This document shows positions 13,266 through 25,875 of a stretch of DNA of 64,000 nt, in pieces. The DNA is from Diadophis punctatus similis (lineage: Eukaryota; Chordata; Lepidosauria; Squamata; Dipsadidae), in contig JALIGW010000013.1 of assembly GCA_023053685.1 (NCBI GenBank), positions 12,798,001 to 12,862,000 on the forward strand, given 5' to 3'. The position numbers and the translations under genes were made by a program. Numbering within the stretch: position 1 is the first letter of the stretch; each line of letters opens with the position of its first letter. Below the pieces are notes generated by a model. That model was not told where the DNA came from. It was given only the letters and a program-made list of their open reading frames with translations, and searched no databases.

Positions 13266-14307
13266 TGTCCCCCTCCTCCTTCCTTTTTATAGCTGGAGAC
13301 CAGCTGCCTGCAACATCAGACTGCATTTCCCCTAAAACAAGAGGATTAAGTGCCATCTTGTGGGAGATAGGATTAAAAAAACCAGAACATGTCATGGTAG
13401 TATTTATATTTATTTCTCTGCTGCCAGAATCCAAAGACTTCTGGCATTGAGCACATTAAACTTGCTTGTCGACCAGTGAAGAAATAAGCAATTGAGATAT
13501 ACTAGCTTAGATGACATGTTCCATAATTTGATTGTTAGTTATTACTAATGCAGGTAAAGAGTGATGATCATACCCTTTGATTTGAAATCAAGTGTGCAGT
13601 ATATAATTACAGTCCACTATGATCTGCATACCAACACTACAACATTGCCCTGCCCAGTACTTTAATTAAATTTACATTAAACAAGCAAACAGATATGAAC
13701 ATTGACAGGGTTAAATTTCTATTCTGCAATATTAAGAGGAGACTTTTTGGTCTGGTATTTTCACAGTGGGTATATGTTCAGCATGCTACAGTAATAATAT
13801 GGCAGATGACAATTCAAGTTATTTGCGTTTAGTTTTGTTGAGAGCACCGGCTTCTGATTAATGACCATAAAATGGCAGAACAATTTCAGGCATTTGAGCC
13901 CATAGACCTTATTGTTTTTCATTTGAGGGTACTGAATCCGGGCCCTAGACTTAGAAACTTGTCTGTGTAGCACCATAGAGGTTTATCTTAAATGAGTTGT
14001 CATGCAGAGTTACATACCCTATGTAATCTTTCCTGCCCCGTGGGTTTTGAGTTGACCAAGCAAGTTTTATATGTAGGCTGCACATGAAATTGGTTTCATT
14101 CAAAAAGCCATCATACCCATGTCTTGAGATCTTGATCTGGTGCCCCCTACATAGAAAAATGATATAGTTATCTACCAGATTGTGTTCTGAGTTGAGTCTG
14201 TCCATCCTTTGCTTGATACATATCTGTCCATTTCCTACCATCATTCTATGCATGGTGGAGTTTGCCTCCTGTACAAGCTTTAGGAAATGCTTCATCCTTG
14301 GCAGATA

Positions 14308-14718
14308 AAGGTAGTCTTTGACTTTACAATCATTTGTTTAGTGACCGTTTGAAGTTACAACGGCACTGAAAAAAGTGACTTATGACCAGTCCTCACACTT
14401 ACAACCATCACATTATCTCCATAGTCTTGTGATCAAAATGTCAACTGGCATGTATTTATAATGTTTGCAGCATCGCAACATCATTTTTGAGGCTGTGGTG
14501 ATTGCCATTTGTGACCTTCCCAGCCGGCATCTGACAAGCAAAGTCAAAGAGGGGAGATGTATTTGCCTAACAGCTGCAGGATTCACTTAACAACTGCAGT
14601 GATTCATTTAACAACCATGGCAAAAAAGGTTGTAAAATCATGCATGACTCACTTAACAATGCTCTTGCTTAGCAACAGAAATTCGATCCAATTGTGGTTG
14701 TAACTTGAGGACTACCTG
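14308..14718. mobile_element. TA-flanked MITE, group D
   Basis: Ends gtagtctttgac ... gaggactacctg with TA on each side. The body is built of phrases such as agtgaccgtttgaagttaca and ttaacaactgcagtgattca, shared with the copies at 17.8, 35.6 and 57.7 kb. TA duplication and imperfect inverted ends suggest a Tc1/mariner-type origin. Confidence 0.72.
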
Positions 14719-14719
14719 T

Positions 14720-17700
14720 AATGTAAACCACCTCAATATTTGCTTTTGCTTATGTACTGTTACTTTTCTCCTAATCTTGCTGACCCTGACATAAAAGTGA
14801 GAACAAGGGATTTCACCGTGATGGCAAAATAAGGCTTCGTCTATTGTAAACATTTGCAGAAGGCTAAATTAAGAGTTAAGTATTATTCAGACCATTGCTT
14901 TTATACCAAGATGAATTTGTTTCCAATGGCTGCTTCTAGGACATTCTGATTTGGCAGGAGGCTCAGAGACACCAACTTCTGCATTTGATTTACAAGTCAT
15001 AAAAGAGAAGGTTGAACTTCTCTAATGTGATCATGTTTGCCTGACCTATCCCGTGAAAGGGTATTGGCTTCCCAGTGAATTATGGTTTTATTATATTCAG
15101 CTACAAAAAGCCATCCAGTGACATAGTTTATTTGTGTTCCTCTAGGCTGCAGTATCATAATTAAGTAACTGATGGGCTGTCAGAATTTCAGTGAGCTTCA
15201 CAAACTCCCATCTCCCACACAGGAGCTCCTCTTTTCTAAGATTATATTTGCTTGCTGTTGGAAGCATGAATTGGACTAATCTGTCTACATTTTCTTCATA
15301 TTGACCAAACCTACTTATTCTGACATGAATTAGGCAGACTGCGATTAATTGCCCACAGATTATTGCAATCTGTTACACCTTTGACGATGGATCAGAAATG
15401 CTAGTTAGAACAAAAGACAGCCATGGGATGAGTTTGGCAAATATGAACCCAAGTGGTCAGTGCTTTGTCAGCTGCCCAGGATAGGACCCATTCAGTTTGG
15501 AGGGGCTGCCTATTACCGTAGTAGCTTGGATCAGAATCTGCAAAAGAAATGTTTCCCAGATGGACATGCTGGTCCCATTTGGTTATCCATGGAAGCCCTC
15601 TTCTAAGCGAAATTCAGTAATAGCTACTGAGAAGACAGCCTTCTGCAGAGATGAAATTTAGTTGTCCAACTAATGTTTTCTTGTTTTTCCTGATTTATTC
15701 CATTTTTCACTAAACTGTTTGCAGTTAGTTCTGAGTTTTAAATCCCTGCATTCTAATAATTCTTTATGTTTTACTTTAATATGTTTATCCTATGGAATGT
15801 CTTAATATACTCTAGTGTGCCAGAAAGGTTGGACTGTCTTCCCCAAGTTGGTGCCCTCAGAGGTATTGAATTGGGCTTTATCCACATGGTCAACTAATAT
15901 AGTCTTTTTACCGGAATCCGAAACTCATTCAACTTGAGTTTTAAAAAATATATAAGGGAAGAAAGATTAGGAAAACATGTAAAGAACTACAGTGTCAGTT
16001 CTGGTAGATTTTACTTCTTTTCCCTCCTCCCTGCCTTGACTACAACCCAAAGGCAAGCTACTAACTGTAAGTATCAGCAACTATGAGGAACCTCTTGTTC
16101 TTGTCCTCTTTTAGCTAGTTAATATGTCCCTTTACTCCCTTCCATTTCGCTTTCTCCCAAGATTCAAATACAATAAAATAAAGATACAGGAAGAGCATTA
16201 ATAATCCTAGGTAGGTGGGAAACAGATCCTGCCATTATTGTGCAACTAGCTATTGTAGAACTTCTAGCAGCACAGAATTGAAACTGACTATCTGCTGGCA
16301 AGCGGCTCTTTGAGGTTGTCTGTATGAATGAAACTAAAAAAATACAGAGAAATTATAAATAAGCATAGGCATTTCCTTTCTCCTTCCAATATGAAATAGT
16401 GGAATTTTGCTCTTTTCTGCTCTTTTCTGCCTTGCTAGGGACATTTATAGCAGTTATTGTGAGTGGGGAGAAGTAACAGGTCTGACAAGAAATAAAATGA
16501 AAAGTCTGGGAATGAAAAGCGCAAAATGAATATGAGGAGAGGTGGCATGTCTGGGCTTCCTACAGTCCCCAAATCTTTATCACACATTCAGCAGGTCACC
16601 TGATTTTGTCTCCCAGATAATGAGTGGCAAAGCATAACAAATTGCACACACCTTGAAGTTGTCCTTGGATGATGTCAGAATAAAGGGAGAATGTTAGCTT
16701 CATACTATTGCAGTTAATGGCGATATAAACATGTCCCATTTGCTTTGTCAAAGTGTGAGTGTGCTATGACGAAATGCAAGAGAGAATAGGCCCTATATTT
16801 CTTTTATACTTATGCTTTCATAGCTGCAATAATGCACAAAGTTTCAGGTCAAAAGATAAATATGTAGTTATAGTACTGGAGAGCACATGGCAATTTAGAT
16901 TTGATTATAAGATATATAATTTTCAGTTCTCTGAATTTTAAGAGATACCTAATTTGTGTGAAGCCATAGAATGAGTCCTCAATAGTCAGAAATACTCAGA
17001 TGGAATTTCATTTTACTGATTTCAGAAGCTAATTGGAAAAATAATTAAATATAATCTTGCTTACTTGTAGGATTTTTGCTTATATTCGGTACTAATGAAG
17101 AAGCAGAAGTGCTAAAGCAGTACTAGTGATGATTTCCCTGAATGTTGTGCATTCAAAACTCATTTTCTGAGTATCTAGAGTACAGTTTACATGCATTGTT
17201 CTTTACATTGAATAAAAATAGCGGTTATTTTTTAGGATAAGTTCTCCTCTCTCAACACACGTCTCTAGGTGAATTGGAGATTAGACTTCATTGTGCCTGT
17301 CCCACTAAACCAGCCAGAAGCATCTATGGAAAATTAGAGCCATAGGAAAGGTCAAGCCACAGAGCTATGAGGCTGGAATCCTTCTGTTGCCTTCCAAATA
17401 TACTGGACAATGCCCCTTCATGATTGCAGAGATTAGGGAAATAGCAATAACGTATTTTTTTTAGGTTTTTATTTTTACTCTTTTGTTTGCTTGCTTGCTT
17501 GTTTCTATCTAGCCTTTATTATTTTTATAAATAACTCAAGGTAGCAAATAGTCACAACACTCCTTCCTTCATCTACTTTCCCCACAACATAACACTGTGA
17601 GGTGAATTGGGCTGAGACAGACTAACTGACCAAAAGTCACCTAGCTGGCTTGATGTATTCTTTATGTTTCTTTTTAATGAATATATCTGACCCTATTTAT

Positions 17701-17780
17701 ACTGGTCCATGAGTGTAAAATTATTTGATTTTAGCATGTCTGATATTGTAGATAGATCACTAGATTACATAGATTTTTGT
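14720..17780. other. Intergenic, no gene seen
   Basis: Mostly unique AT-rich sequence. A short stretch near 15,055-15,110 (gtattggcttcccagtgaat) may be an old CR1 remnant, and 17,535-17,655 (ccccacaacataacactgtg, aaaagtcacctagctgg) resembles an old SINE tail. Nothing is firmly assignable. Confidence 0.5.
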
Positions 17781-17781
17781 A

Positions 17782-18808
17782 CAGGCAGTCCTCAATTTAT
17801 AACAGTTCGTTTAGTGACTATTCGAAGTTACAACACCTCTGAAAAAAGTGACCTATGACCATTTTTCATACTTATGACCATTGCAGCATCTCCATGGCCA
17901 TATGATCAAAACTTGGCCACTTGGCAACTGACTCATATATATGACAGTTGCAGTATCCTGGGGTCATATATTCACCTTTTGAGATCTTCTGACAAGCAAA
18001 GTCAATGGGGAATCTAGATTTACTGTATTTTTCTGTCTATAAGACACACTTTCCCCCCAAAAGTGGGTAGAAATGTCTGTGTGTCTTATAGATCAAATGT
18101 TGCCAAAGCCCTGCCCACCTGCCAGCCCCCACCCTTCGGCTGTTTTCAGCCTCCACGTGCCCCATTTTCGGCCTCCGCACACCCCATTTCCAGCCTCCAC
18201 ATGTCCATTTTTGGCCCATTCCAGGTGTTAGGGATTGCCACTGCCAATTGCCGCTGATTGCCAACGGTGATAGGTGGCGGCAATCAGCGGTGATAGGTGG
18301 TGGCGGCAATCCCCGCAGCCTGGAATGGGTTGAAAACGGGATGCACGGTCGAAAACAGAATGCGTGGAGGTCAAAAATGGGACTCGTGGAGATGGCGATA
18401 GACAACGGCGATCCCCGCAGCCTGAAACAGCTGATTGGCGGTATTCCGGGAAGCCGATCCAACTGCCCATCAGCTGCTCGTGCTAAATCAGCCTGCAATA
18501 ATGTGCTGAAGGTAACCAGGCTGTTTGCTGTTTGCTGCAAGGACGCTTGCCAGATGAATACTGATGGATGCTGAGAGGCAGAGGCAGATTTTTTTTCTTG
18601 TTTTCCTCCCAAAAGCTAGGTGCGTCTTATGGTCCAGAGCATCTTATAGTGCGAAAAATACAGTATTTAACATTCATGTTACTAAATTAATAACTGCAGT
18701 GATTCACTTGACAACTGTGGCAAGAAAAGTTGTAAACTGGAGCAAAATTCATTGAACAAATGTTTCACTTAGCAATAGAAATTTGTGGTCATAAGTCAAG
18801 GCTACCTG
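17782..18808. mobile_element. TA-flanked MITE, group D, split by a group E MITE
   Basis: The left half (17,782-18,020: caggcagtcctcaatttata ...) and right half (18,666-18,808: ... aagtcaaggctacctg) are parts of one group D element with TA at both ends. A 641-bp group E element sits between them. Confidence 0.8.
18023..18663. mobile_element. TA-flanked MITE, group E, nested in group D
   Basis: Ends ctgtatttttctgtctataa ... agtgcgaaaaatacag with TA on each side (18,021-18,022 and 18,664-18,665). The GC-rich interior repeats aatccccgcagcctg and ggcggcaat-type phrases. Confidence 0.82.
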
Positions 18809-18829
18809 TACTACTTTATGATTATGATT

Positions 18830-19160
18830 ATTTGCCATCAACTCAATATCTGTTCCTAGCAACTACAAAGATAGACTTTCTCTAGGTTGATGTCCTCAAA
18901 CTGGCCCTTCAATTTATTTCCATGATGCACCACCTTAGTCCCATCCTACCTGCTGCCAGTCATCATCTTTCCTTCCACCTTTCTAGCATCATAGACTTCT
19001 CAATGGCGCTCAGTCTTTGCATTATATGTCTGAAGTAGGATAATTTGAATTTTGTCATTTGTGCTTCAAGTGAGAACTCTGAGTTGATTTGTTCAATGAT
19101 CCATCGATTGCTTTTTTAGCTATTTCTGCATTCTCAGATGTCTTCTCCAATATTCAAAAG
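18830..19160 (-). repeat. Unclassified interspersed repeat, probably LINE-derived
   Basis: The phrases tttgccatcaactcaatatc, cttctcaatggcgctcagtc and gagttgatttgttcaatgat resemble a repeat common in squamate genomes. I cannot assign its class, and the strand is a guess. No coding motif remains. Confidence 0.35.
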
Positions 19161-19546
19161 TGTTTCTGTTCTGTTCTCAAATTGATCAGTGTTGTAAAGA
19201 AAGGGTGATGCTGGCAACCAGTGACCACATTCAACAGCATCTGGACGAATCCCAAGATATCTGCAAAAAGAATTGAAGTTGGCAAAACAGGGTCTCTCCA
19301 GATAATAAAAACAATAGGAAGCAATGCCCACATTTTTGTTGCTCTTTTGTTGATAGAAGCAGCAGAAAACCTGTAATGCATTCATCTGTGACACACAATC
19401 AGCTAAACATCTTTTCCCCAGTAAAAGTGGCCAACAGTCCTTCTTTTACAAATAGGTCTACCAAATTTCAAAGATCTTTGCATACATGGTTATTCAGTGG
19501 GCTAGTGATCTTCCAGAAGCAGTAGAGTGTAGCAGTGTATTTAAGG

Positions 19547-19682
19547 CAGTGTTTCCCAACCTTGGCAACTTGAAGATATCTGGACTTCAACTCCCAGAAT
19601 TCCCCAGCCAGCATTCACTGGCTGGGGAATTCTGGGAGTTGAAGTCCAGATATCTTCAAGTTGCCAAGGTTGGGAAACACTG
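19547..19682. mobile_element. Palindromic hAT MITE, group A
   Basis: A 136-bp near-perfect hairpin starting CAGTGTTTCCCAACC and ending GGTTGGGAAACACTG. The 8-bp duplication ATTTAAGG is perfect (19,539-19,546 and 19,683-19,690). The arms are more alike than in other copies, so it may be young. Confidence 0.9.
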
Positions 19683-20452
19683 ATTTAAGGAGTCTTATAA
19701 TGCCGGAGCGCCATTTTGGCACTGTGGGTAGATGCTTCTGTAGCCACCAGGTTGTGGTCTCTCCTGCAACTCAAGCCAAAATTGCCATCGAGGGCAGTGT
19801 CGAGTGATAGAGGAAAGAGGTGTGCCTGAAACAGACTCAGCCAACCAACGGATGTTTAACAGATGCCAACTACTCACTGTGGCATCACCAAAATTGTGAA
19901 TGAACCATTGTGGCTTATATACCAAGACTTGTATCTAAGAAAGAGGAAACGTTGGAAATACTGTACAGAACTGGAAAAGCTAAGTACAAATTTATTTCTT
20001 TGTTTGTATATGGCCATACTGCATAATATGCTTCTCATGGTGATGTACAATAGAAAGCAGAATAATCATTAAAGAATTCTTTTCTGAGATTTTCCCCTGC
20101 TATCTTAAAGCTGTGACGTGTTTTCTAAACTCCTGCAATTTGAGTTTTGCTTATCCAGTTGTAACAGAAAACAGAGCACAGTGAAATAAAATAAACTCTG
20201 TTGAAACTAATTTAGAACGGAAACAAGACATTTTTCATCATTTGATCAATAACTTGGTTATCACAGTAAGCTTTTATAATATGATGAAGACATTTTCTTC
20301 TTGGAAAAATATTTCTTCTTACTTTATGTTTTACAATGTAAGTAAAATGATAAATTCTGATATTGAATATCTGTTCCAGAAGATGTGTACTGTCGTGCAA
20401 ACTTACATAGCATTATATAATGTTATTCCAAAGAATATCAAAATGCAACCAC

Positions 20453-20700
20453 TGTGCCGAGGTGCGCAGTGGTTAAAAGCAGCACTACAACCTACTTCAG
20501 CTGACTGCTAGTTCAGCAGTTCAGCTGTTCAAATCTCACCGGCTGAAGGTTGACTCAGCCTTCCATCCTTCTGAGGTCGGTAAAATGAGGAGCCAGATTG
20601 TTGGGGGCAATATGCTGAACTCTGTAAACCGCTTAGAGAGGGCTGTAAAGCACTATGAAGCGGTATATAAGTCTAAGTGCTAATGCTAAGACTAAGTGCT
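20453..20700 (+). mobile_element. Sauria-type tRNA-derived SINE
   Basis: A full-length copy on the + strand: head ggtgcgcagtggttaaaagc, B-box-like gttcaaatctc, body ggttgactcagcc, tail aaaccgcttagagagggctg. It ends in GCTAAT-type repeats. It lies about 285 bp before the CR1 element. Confidence 0.87.
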
Positions 20701-20984
20701 ATAAAATCACCTGTTACCTTCAGTGGAATTTACAAGTAGATAAGGGAATATGTGCTACTGAAAGCTTCATTGAAACTCGATGGTAACACATGCTGCCCGT
20801 TTCTATCAGTGAAAAAAAAAGGACTCAGTATTATTCCAAGTTTGGACAGCACTGAAGAGAAGCCTCTGGAGATTTGTGTTGTATTTGCTTTTAATTACAA
20901 ATATTCCCGTAACTATTGCTAGAAGTACAGCTGAAACATTCTACCCAAATTCTCTGCCTTGTGTAAGATCTTTAGAGAAAATCT

Positions 20985-23900
20985 AAATGGGATGGGGGAT
21001 GGGAGGATTACGGTCATAACAGGGAGAGGTAGGTATGGCGGGAGCAGAGGGGTAGGCCGCTCTCGGGGAACGAGAACTCGCTGTCTCCAAGCGATTTCTT
21101 GTTCTGGCCCCTCTGGTTTGGTTCCATCTTGCTCAACCCGAGGGCCTGGTAACCAGGGATGTCAGGGCCCTGGGCTCAAGCTGCTGCTGTTGAACGCCAG
21201 GTCAATTACTAACAAGGCCCCCCTTGTACGGGATTTAATCCTGGAAGAGGGGGCGGACCTGGCATGTATTACTGAGACCTGGCTTGGCCAGGAGGGGGGG
21301 GTTCCCCTCTCCGAGATGTGCCCGGACGGGTTCTCAGTTCAGCATCAGCCACGACCCCAGGGAAGGGGTGGAGGAGTGGCGATTATAGCTCGCCAGAACC
21401 TTAATCCTCGAAGGAGCCCTGCCCCGGAGATTGTTGGGTGTGAGACGCTCCTTCTGAAGTTGGACTTAGGGGTCCAGGTGGGCCTTTTGCTAGCGTACCT
21501 GCCTCCTAGCTACGTTACAAAGGCCCTGCCTGTTCTGCTCGAGGCGGTAGCAGGGCTGGCGATTGAGTTCCCCAGGTTGATGGTGCTGGGGGACTTTAAT
21601 TTGCCATCGCCCGGTGAAACCTCGGAGGCAGTCCAGGAGTTCATGGCTTCCATGACAACCATGGACCTGACCCAAGTAGTTCAGGGTCCGACTCATGAGG
21701 GAGGTCACACGCTTGACCTTGTGTTTCTTTCGGGGCAGTGGAGAGATGATCTGAGGCTGAGGGGTTTAGTCACAGTACCCTTGTCGTGGTCAGATCATTT
21801 CCTTCTGAGGTTGGATTTCATGGCACCACTCCTCCACCGCAAGGAGGCGGGGCCGACTAAGTGGTTCCGCCCCAGGCGCCTAATGGAATCTGAAGGATTT
21901 CAGAGGGAACTTGGGGAAATACCTGACTCCCTGGTACACGATTCATCTGAGGCTCTAGTGGCTGCCTGGAATCGGGCGGCAACGGGGGCTTTAGATCGGA
22001 TTGCGCCTTTGCGGCCTCTCCGTGGCAGCGGATCCCGGAGGGCTCCTTGGTTTACTGAGGAGCTCCGGGAGATGAAGCGCCTAAAGAGACGCCTAGAGTG
22101 ACGATGGAGAGCCAGTAAAGCTGAGTCTGACCGGACACTTTTAAGAACTTGCATTAAGTCTTACTTAGTGGCGATAAGGGCGGCAAAATGCTCACATTTT
22201 TCCGCTCTTATTGCGTCCGCCGACTCCCACCCAGCCGCCCTGTTTAGGGTGACTCGCTCCCTCCTAGCCAAGGGGGGAGTTGAAGATCCCTTGCAGGGCA
22301 GAGCTGAGGAATTTTCTCAGTTTCTGGCGGATAAAGTCGTTCAGATTCGGACAGACCTGGACTCCATTTGGACAGGGCAAGCCGAGATGACAGGGGCGAG
22401 TCTTAGTCCTGTTATATGGGATGAGTTTGAGCCTGTCACTCCTGAGGATGTGGACAAGGCCATAGGAGCGATGAGCGCCTCCACCTGTTTATTGGACCCG
22501 TGCCCCTCCTGGCTGGTCTCAGCCAGCAGGGAGGTGTCACGCGGCTGGCTCCAGGCGGTTGTGATCGCTTCTTTGAGAGAGGGATCCATCCCACAGCCTT
22601 TAAAAGCTGCGGTGGTGAGGCCCCTCCCCAAGAAGCCTGGACCCAGCGGATTTAAAAAACTTCCGTCCAGTCTCCAACTTACCCTTTTTGGGTAAAGTTG
22701 TTGAGAAGGTGGTGTCACTCCAACTCCTGCGGCTTTTGGAGGATACTGATTATCTGGATTCCTTTCAATCGGGTTTCAGGCGCGGCTACAGTACGAAGAC
22801 TGCTTTGGTCGCGCTGATGGATGATCTCTGGCGTGCCCGGGATGGGGGTTATTCCTCCATCCTGGTGTTACTTGACCTCTCAGCGGCTTTCGATACCATT
22901 GACCATGGTATCCTTCTGCGTCGTCTTGGGGAGGTGGGAGTGGGAGGCACTGTTTTACGGTGGTTCTCCTCCTACCTCTCTGACAGGACGCAGTCTGTGT
23001 TGACAGGAGGACAGAGGTCGGCCCCTAGGCCCCTGGTTTGCGGGGTGCCACAGGGCTCAGTCCTCTCGCCCATCCTGTTTAACATTTACATGAAACCGCT
23101 GGGTGAGATCATCCGACAACATGGGGTGAGGTATCAGCAGTATGCTGATGATACCCAGTTGTACATCTCCACCCCGTGTCAATTCAGTGAAGCAGTTGAT
23201 GTAATGTGCCGCTGCCTGGACGATGTGAGGGTCTGGATGGGAGTGAACAGACTCAGGCTCAACCCAGACAAGACTGAGTGGCTCTGTATATTGCCTCCCA
23301 AGGACTATGTCGACTGTCCCTCCTTGGTTCTTGGGGGAGAAAAATTGGCTCCCTCAGAACAGGTTCGCAATTTGGGTGTCCTCCTAGACCCACAGCTAAA
23401 ATTGGATCAACATCTTTCAGCTGTGGCTAGGGGGACCTTTGCACAGATCCGTCTTGTGCACCAATTGCGACCTTACTTGGAGAGGGAGGCCTTGCTCACA
23501 GTCACTCATGCCCTTGTCACCTCACGGCTAGACTACTGTAACGCGCTCTACATGGGGCTACCCTCGAAGAGCATCCGGAGACTCCAGTTGGTACAGAATG
23601 CAGCTGCGCGAGCTGTAGTGGGTGTACCAAGATACACCCACGTAACACCTCTCCTTCGCCAGCTGCATTGGCTACCAATTAGTCTCCGGTTGCAATTTAA
23701 GGTGTTGGTCGTTACCTTTAAAGCCCTACATGGCTCAGGGCCAGGTTACCTGCGGGACCGCATCCTACCACATACCTCCCTAAGACCGGTTAGGTCCCAC
23801 AGAGAGGGCCTCCTCCGGGTCCCGTCGGCCAAACAATGCCGACTGGCGGGGCCACGGGGGAGGGCCTTCTCTGTGGGAGCCCCGTCCCTCTGGAACCAAC

Positions 23901-24168
23901 TTCCACCAGAGATCCGGACTATCCCCACCCTTCTGGCCTTCCATAAAGCCTTAAAAACATGGCTCTTCCGGCAGATGGGGTGAATAGGATAATCAAATTC
24001 CCCCTGAATGTTGTGTTTATAATGTTTTCTTTTTAACTATATTTTAACTTAAATTATGATTATTGTTTTTAAATGTACGCTTCTTACTCATGCTGTACGC
24101 CGCCCTGAGTCCCACGGGATTGGGCGGCATATAAGAGCGTCTAATAAATAAATAAATAAATAAATAAA
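20985..24168 (+). mobile_element. CR1-L3-type LINE, about 3.2 kb, 5'-truncated
   Basis: The element covers the apurinic endonuclease and reverse transcriptase of ORF2 and a complete 3' end. The 3' UTR contains the CGCCCTGAGTCCC motif and a matching GGGCGGCATATAAGA stretch that can pair with it as a stem, then an (AAAT)n tail at about 24,147-24,168. ORF1 is missing, so the copy is truncated near the start of ORF2. No clear target-site duplication is seen, which is normal for CR1. Two other L3-type 3' ends occur in the window (about 12,552 and 31,480). The left boundary is approximate. Confidence 0.85.
20988..23983 (+). pseudogene. CR1 ORF2 (endonuclease plus reverse transcriptase), broken
   Basis: The endonuclease domain (about 21,175-21,830) shows LLLNARSITNKA, ITETWL, GGGVAI, GDFNLP, TLDLVF and SDHFLLR, the ordered catalytic motifs of APE-type LINE nucleases. 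The reverse transcriptase (about 22,640-23,600) shows DLSAAFDTIDH, GVPQGSVLSP and YADDTQLY, the active-site motifs A, B and C. It is followed by the conserved C-terminal block with LDYCNALY and LHWLPI. Two breaks are visible. An in-frame TGA at 22,099-22,101 stands where CGA (Arg) is expected, as from CpG decay. A frameshift near 22,637-22,645, just before the reverse transcriptase motifs, moves the reading from frame 1 to frame 2. The rest is open for about 3 kb, so the insertion is probably young. Confidence 0.85.
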
Positions 24169-24394
24169 ATCAGCTCTTTACTGAATGGGTTGGAATGAAT
24201 TTCAGATATACATACATTTGAATTTCAAATGAACAGATAGTTTAGGTGAAGGCATTACTCTGTTCTCTTGGAGCTGATAAAATGTATGATTTGATGTTGT
24301 ATATAATAGAGATGAGAACTTCCATGTTTACGCAGTACAGGGAAATTGCCTGCCTCCCAGCCTCAAAGAAATTTTCTTATATTGTAAGTTTTCA

Positions 24395-25235
24395 CCTTAC
24401 ATGTTTCTTCTCATGAAAGACTAACCTGAGGTTCCTTCCAACATTTATGGTCAATATGCTTGCATCTTTGGCAAATTGCATCCAGGAATCTGCAGCTCGC
24501 TCTGGGATGATTCCCCCCGCATCCAGTGCAAAACGGTGGCTTTTCTCCCTTCTCTGCCTTGTCTTTCTTTCTTTTGGAGCGCAGGCGATGGATTTCATCG
24601 TCCTCATCTGTGGAGTCATCGTGCTCCCAGCAATCTTGATGTACTGCAGCTGCTTCTCCCAGGCAGTGTGTCGTCCCTGTTTTTTGGACTGCCGCTGCTG
24701 ACTTATCAGATGCTTGGATAGCTCTTGCTTTATCCAGCGCTGCTTTAAACATGAGGTTAGGCTTAGTGAGCAATCGTCTCTGTAGATTTAGGTCCCTCAA
24801 GCCCAAGACAAGCCTATCTAGCATAGCTTCTTCTATATCTCTGAACTCGCAACAAGCGGTGGCTTTTCATAGGGCAGCGACATATTGGTTGATCTTTTCA
24901 CCTTCCTTTTGACTCCTGTGGTAAAATTCATGTTTGCTCACCATCGTTGACGGTATGGGTGCATAATGCACTCGGAGTGATTCTTGGAGTGTTGCCCATG
25001 GTACCATCTGTAAATCAGCTGGTTCGGAGAGTGCTTCAGTCATATTAAGGACTTAGGGTCCACAATAGCTTAGGAAAAGGGCTCTTTTCCTATTGTCTGA
25101 TAACTCCAATAGATCATTGGCTTCCATGAAACAATTGAAATGAAACATATATTTTCCCGCTGCTCAATTGGACCAATGAGCTGGGGTTATGCTAATTCCT
25201 TTTTAGGACGGACCAGAGTGAAGCCTTTGCCCAAG
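24395..25235 (-). mobile_element. Ty3/gypsy LTR-retrotransposon gag fragment
   Basis: The reverse strand encodes the end of a gag: a capsid-like tail (LVLGLRDLNLQRRLLTKPNL), an acidic linker (DSTDEDDEIHRLRSKRKK), then a zinc knuckle (CTGCGGNHPRASC) and a second, damaged one (CQRCKHIDHKC). The part above 24,824 continues the same gag in broken frames. No protease, reverse transcriptase or LTR is attached. The fragment stops at an 11-bp hairpin (25,217-25,243) beside the (TTAA)n array. Confidence 0.7.
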
Positions 25236-25248
25236 GCTTCACTCCCTA

Positions 25249-25413
25249 TTAATTAATTAATTAATTAATTAATTAATTAATTAATTAATTAATTAATTAA
25301 TTAATTAATTAATTAATTAATTAATTAATTAATTAATTAATTAATTAATTAATTAATTAATTAATTAATTAATTAATTAATTAATTAATTTATTTATTTA
25401 TTTATTTATTTAT
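25249..25413. repeat. (TTAA)n array, 142 bp, running into (TTTA)n
   Basis: An uninterrupted TTAA tetranucleotide at 25,249-25,390, then (TTTA)n to 25,413 which is the tail of the reverse-strand LINE. TTAA is self-complementary, so either strand can fold on itself. Confidence 0.95.
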
Positions 25414-25875
25414 TATTTTTGTCAAATACATGTTGGTAATATACATAGATATAACATTGTTTATATACATAAAATGAGTACTGATAAGAGGGAACATTAG
25501 GACAGGGACGGTAGGCACGCTGGTGCACTTATGCACGCCCCTTACTGACCTCTTAGGAATCGGGTGAGGTCAACAGTGGACAGTCTAAGGTAAAGTTTTG
25601 GGGGTTTGGTGACGAAACCACAGAGTCAGGTAGTGAGTTCCAGGCATTTACCACTCTGTTGCTAAAGTCGTATTTTCTACAGTCAAGTTTGGAGCGGTTC
25701 ACTTTGAGTTTGTATCTGTTGTGTGCTCGTGTATTGTTGTGGTTGAAGCTGAAGTAGTCGTTGACAGGAAGGATGTTGTAGCAGATAATTTTATGAGTTA
25801 TGCTTAGGTCGTGCCGAAGGCGACGTAGTTCTAAGCTTTCTAAGCCTATTACATATACATATACATATGTAACAG
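25391..25875 (-). mobile_element. CR1/L2-group LINE (second subfamily) 3' end
   Basis: Reverse strand. The translated part includes LESLELRRLRHDLS and KLDCRKYDFSNRVVNAWN, the reverse transcriptase C-terminus. Its tail is (TTTA)n on the + strand (25,391-25,413) and runs directly into the 142-bp (TTAA)n array on its left. Confidence 0.75.

Noticed and set aside
18037..18612. A 191-codon open frame on the reverse strand
   Set aside because: It lies wholly inside the GC-rich interior of a group E MITE and has no transposase motif.
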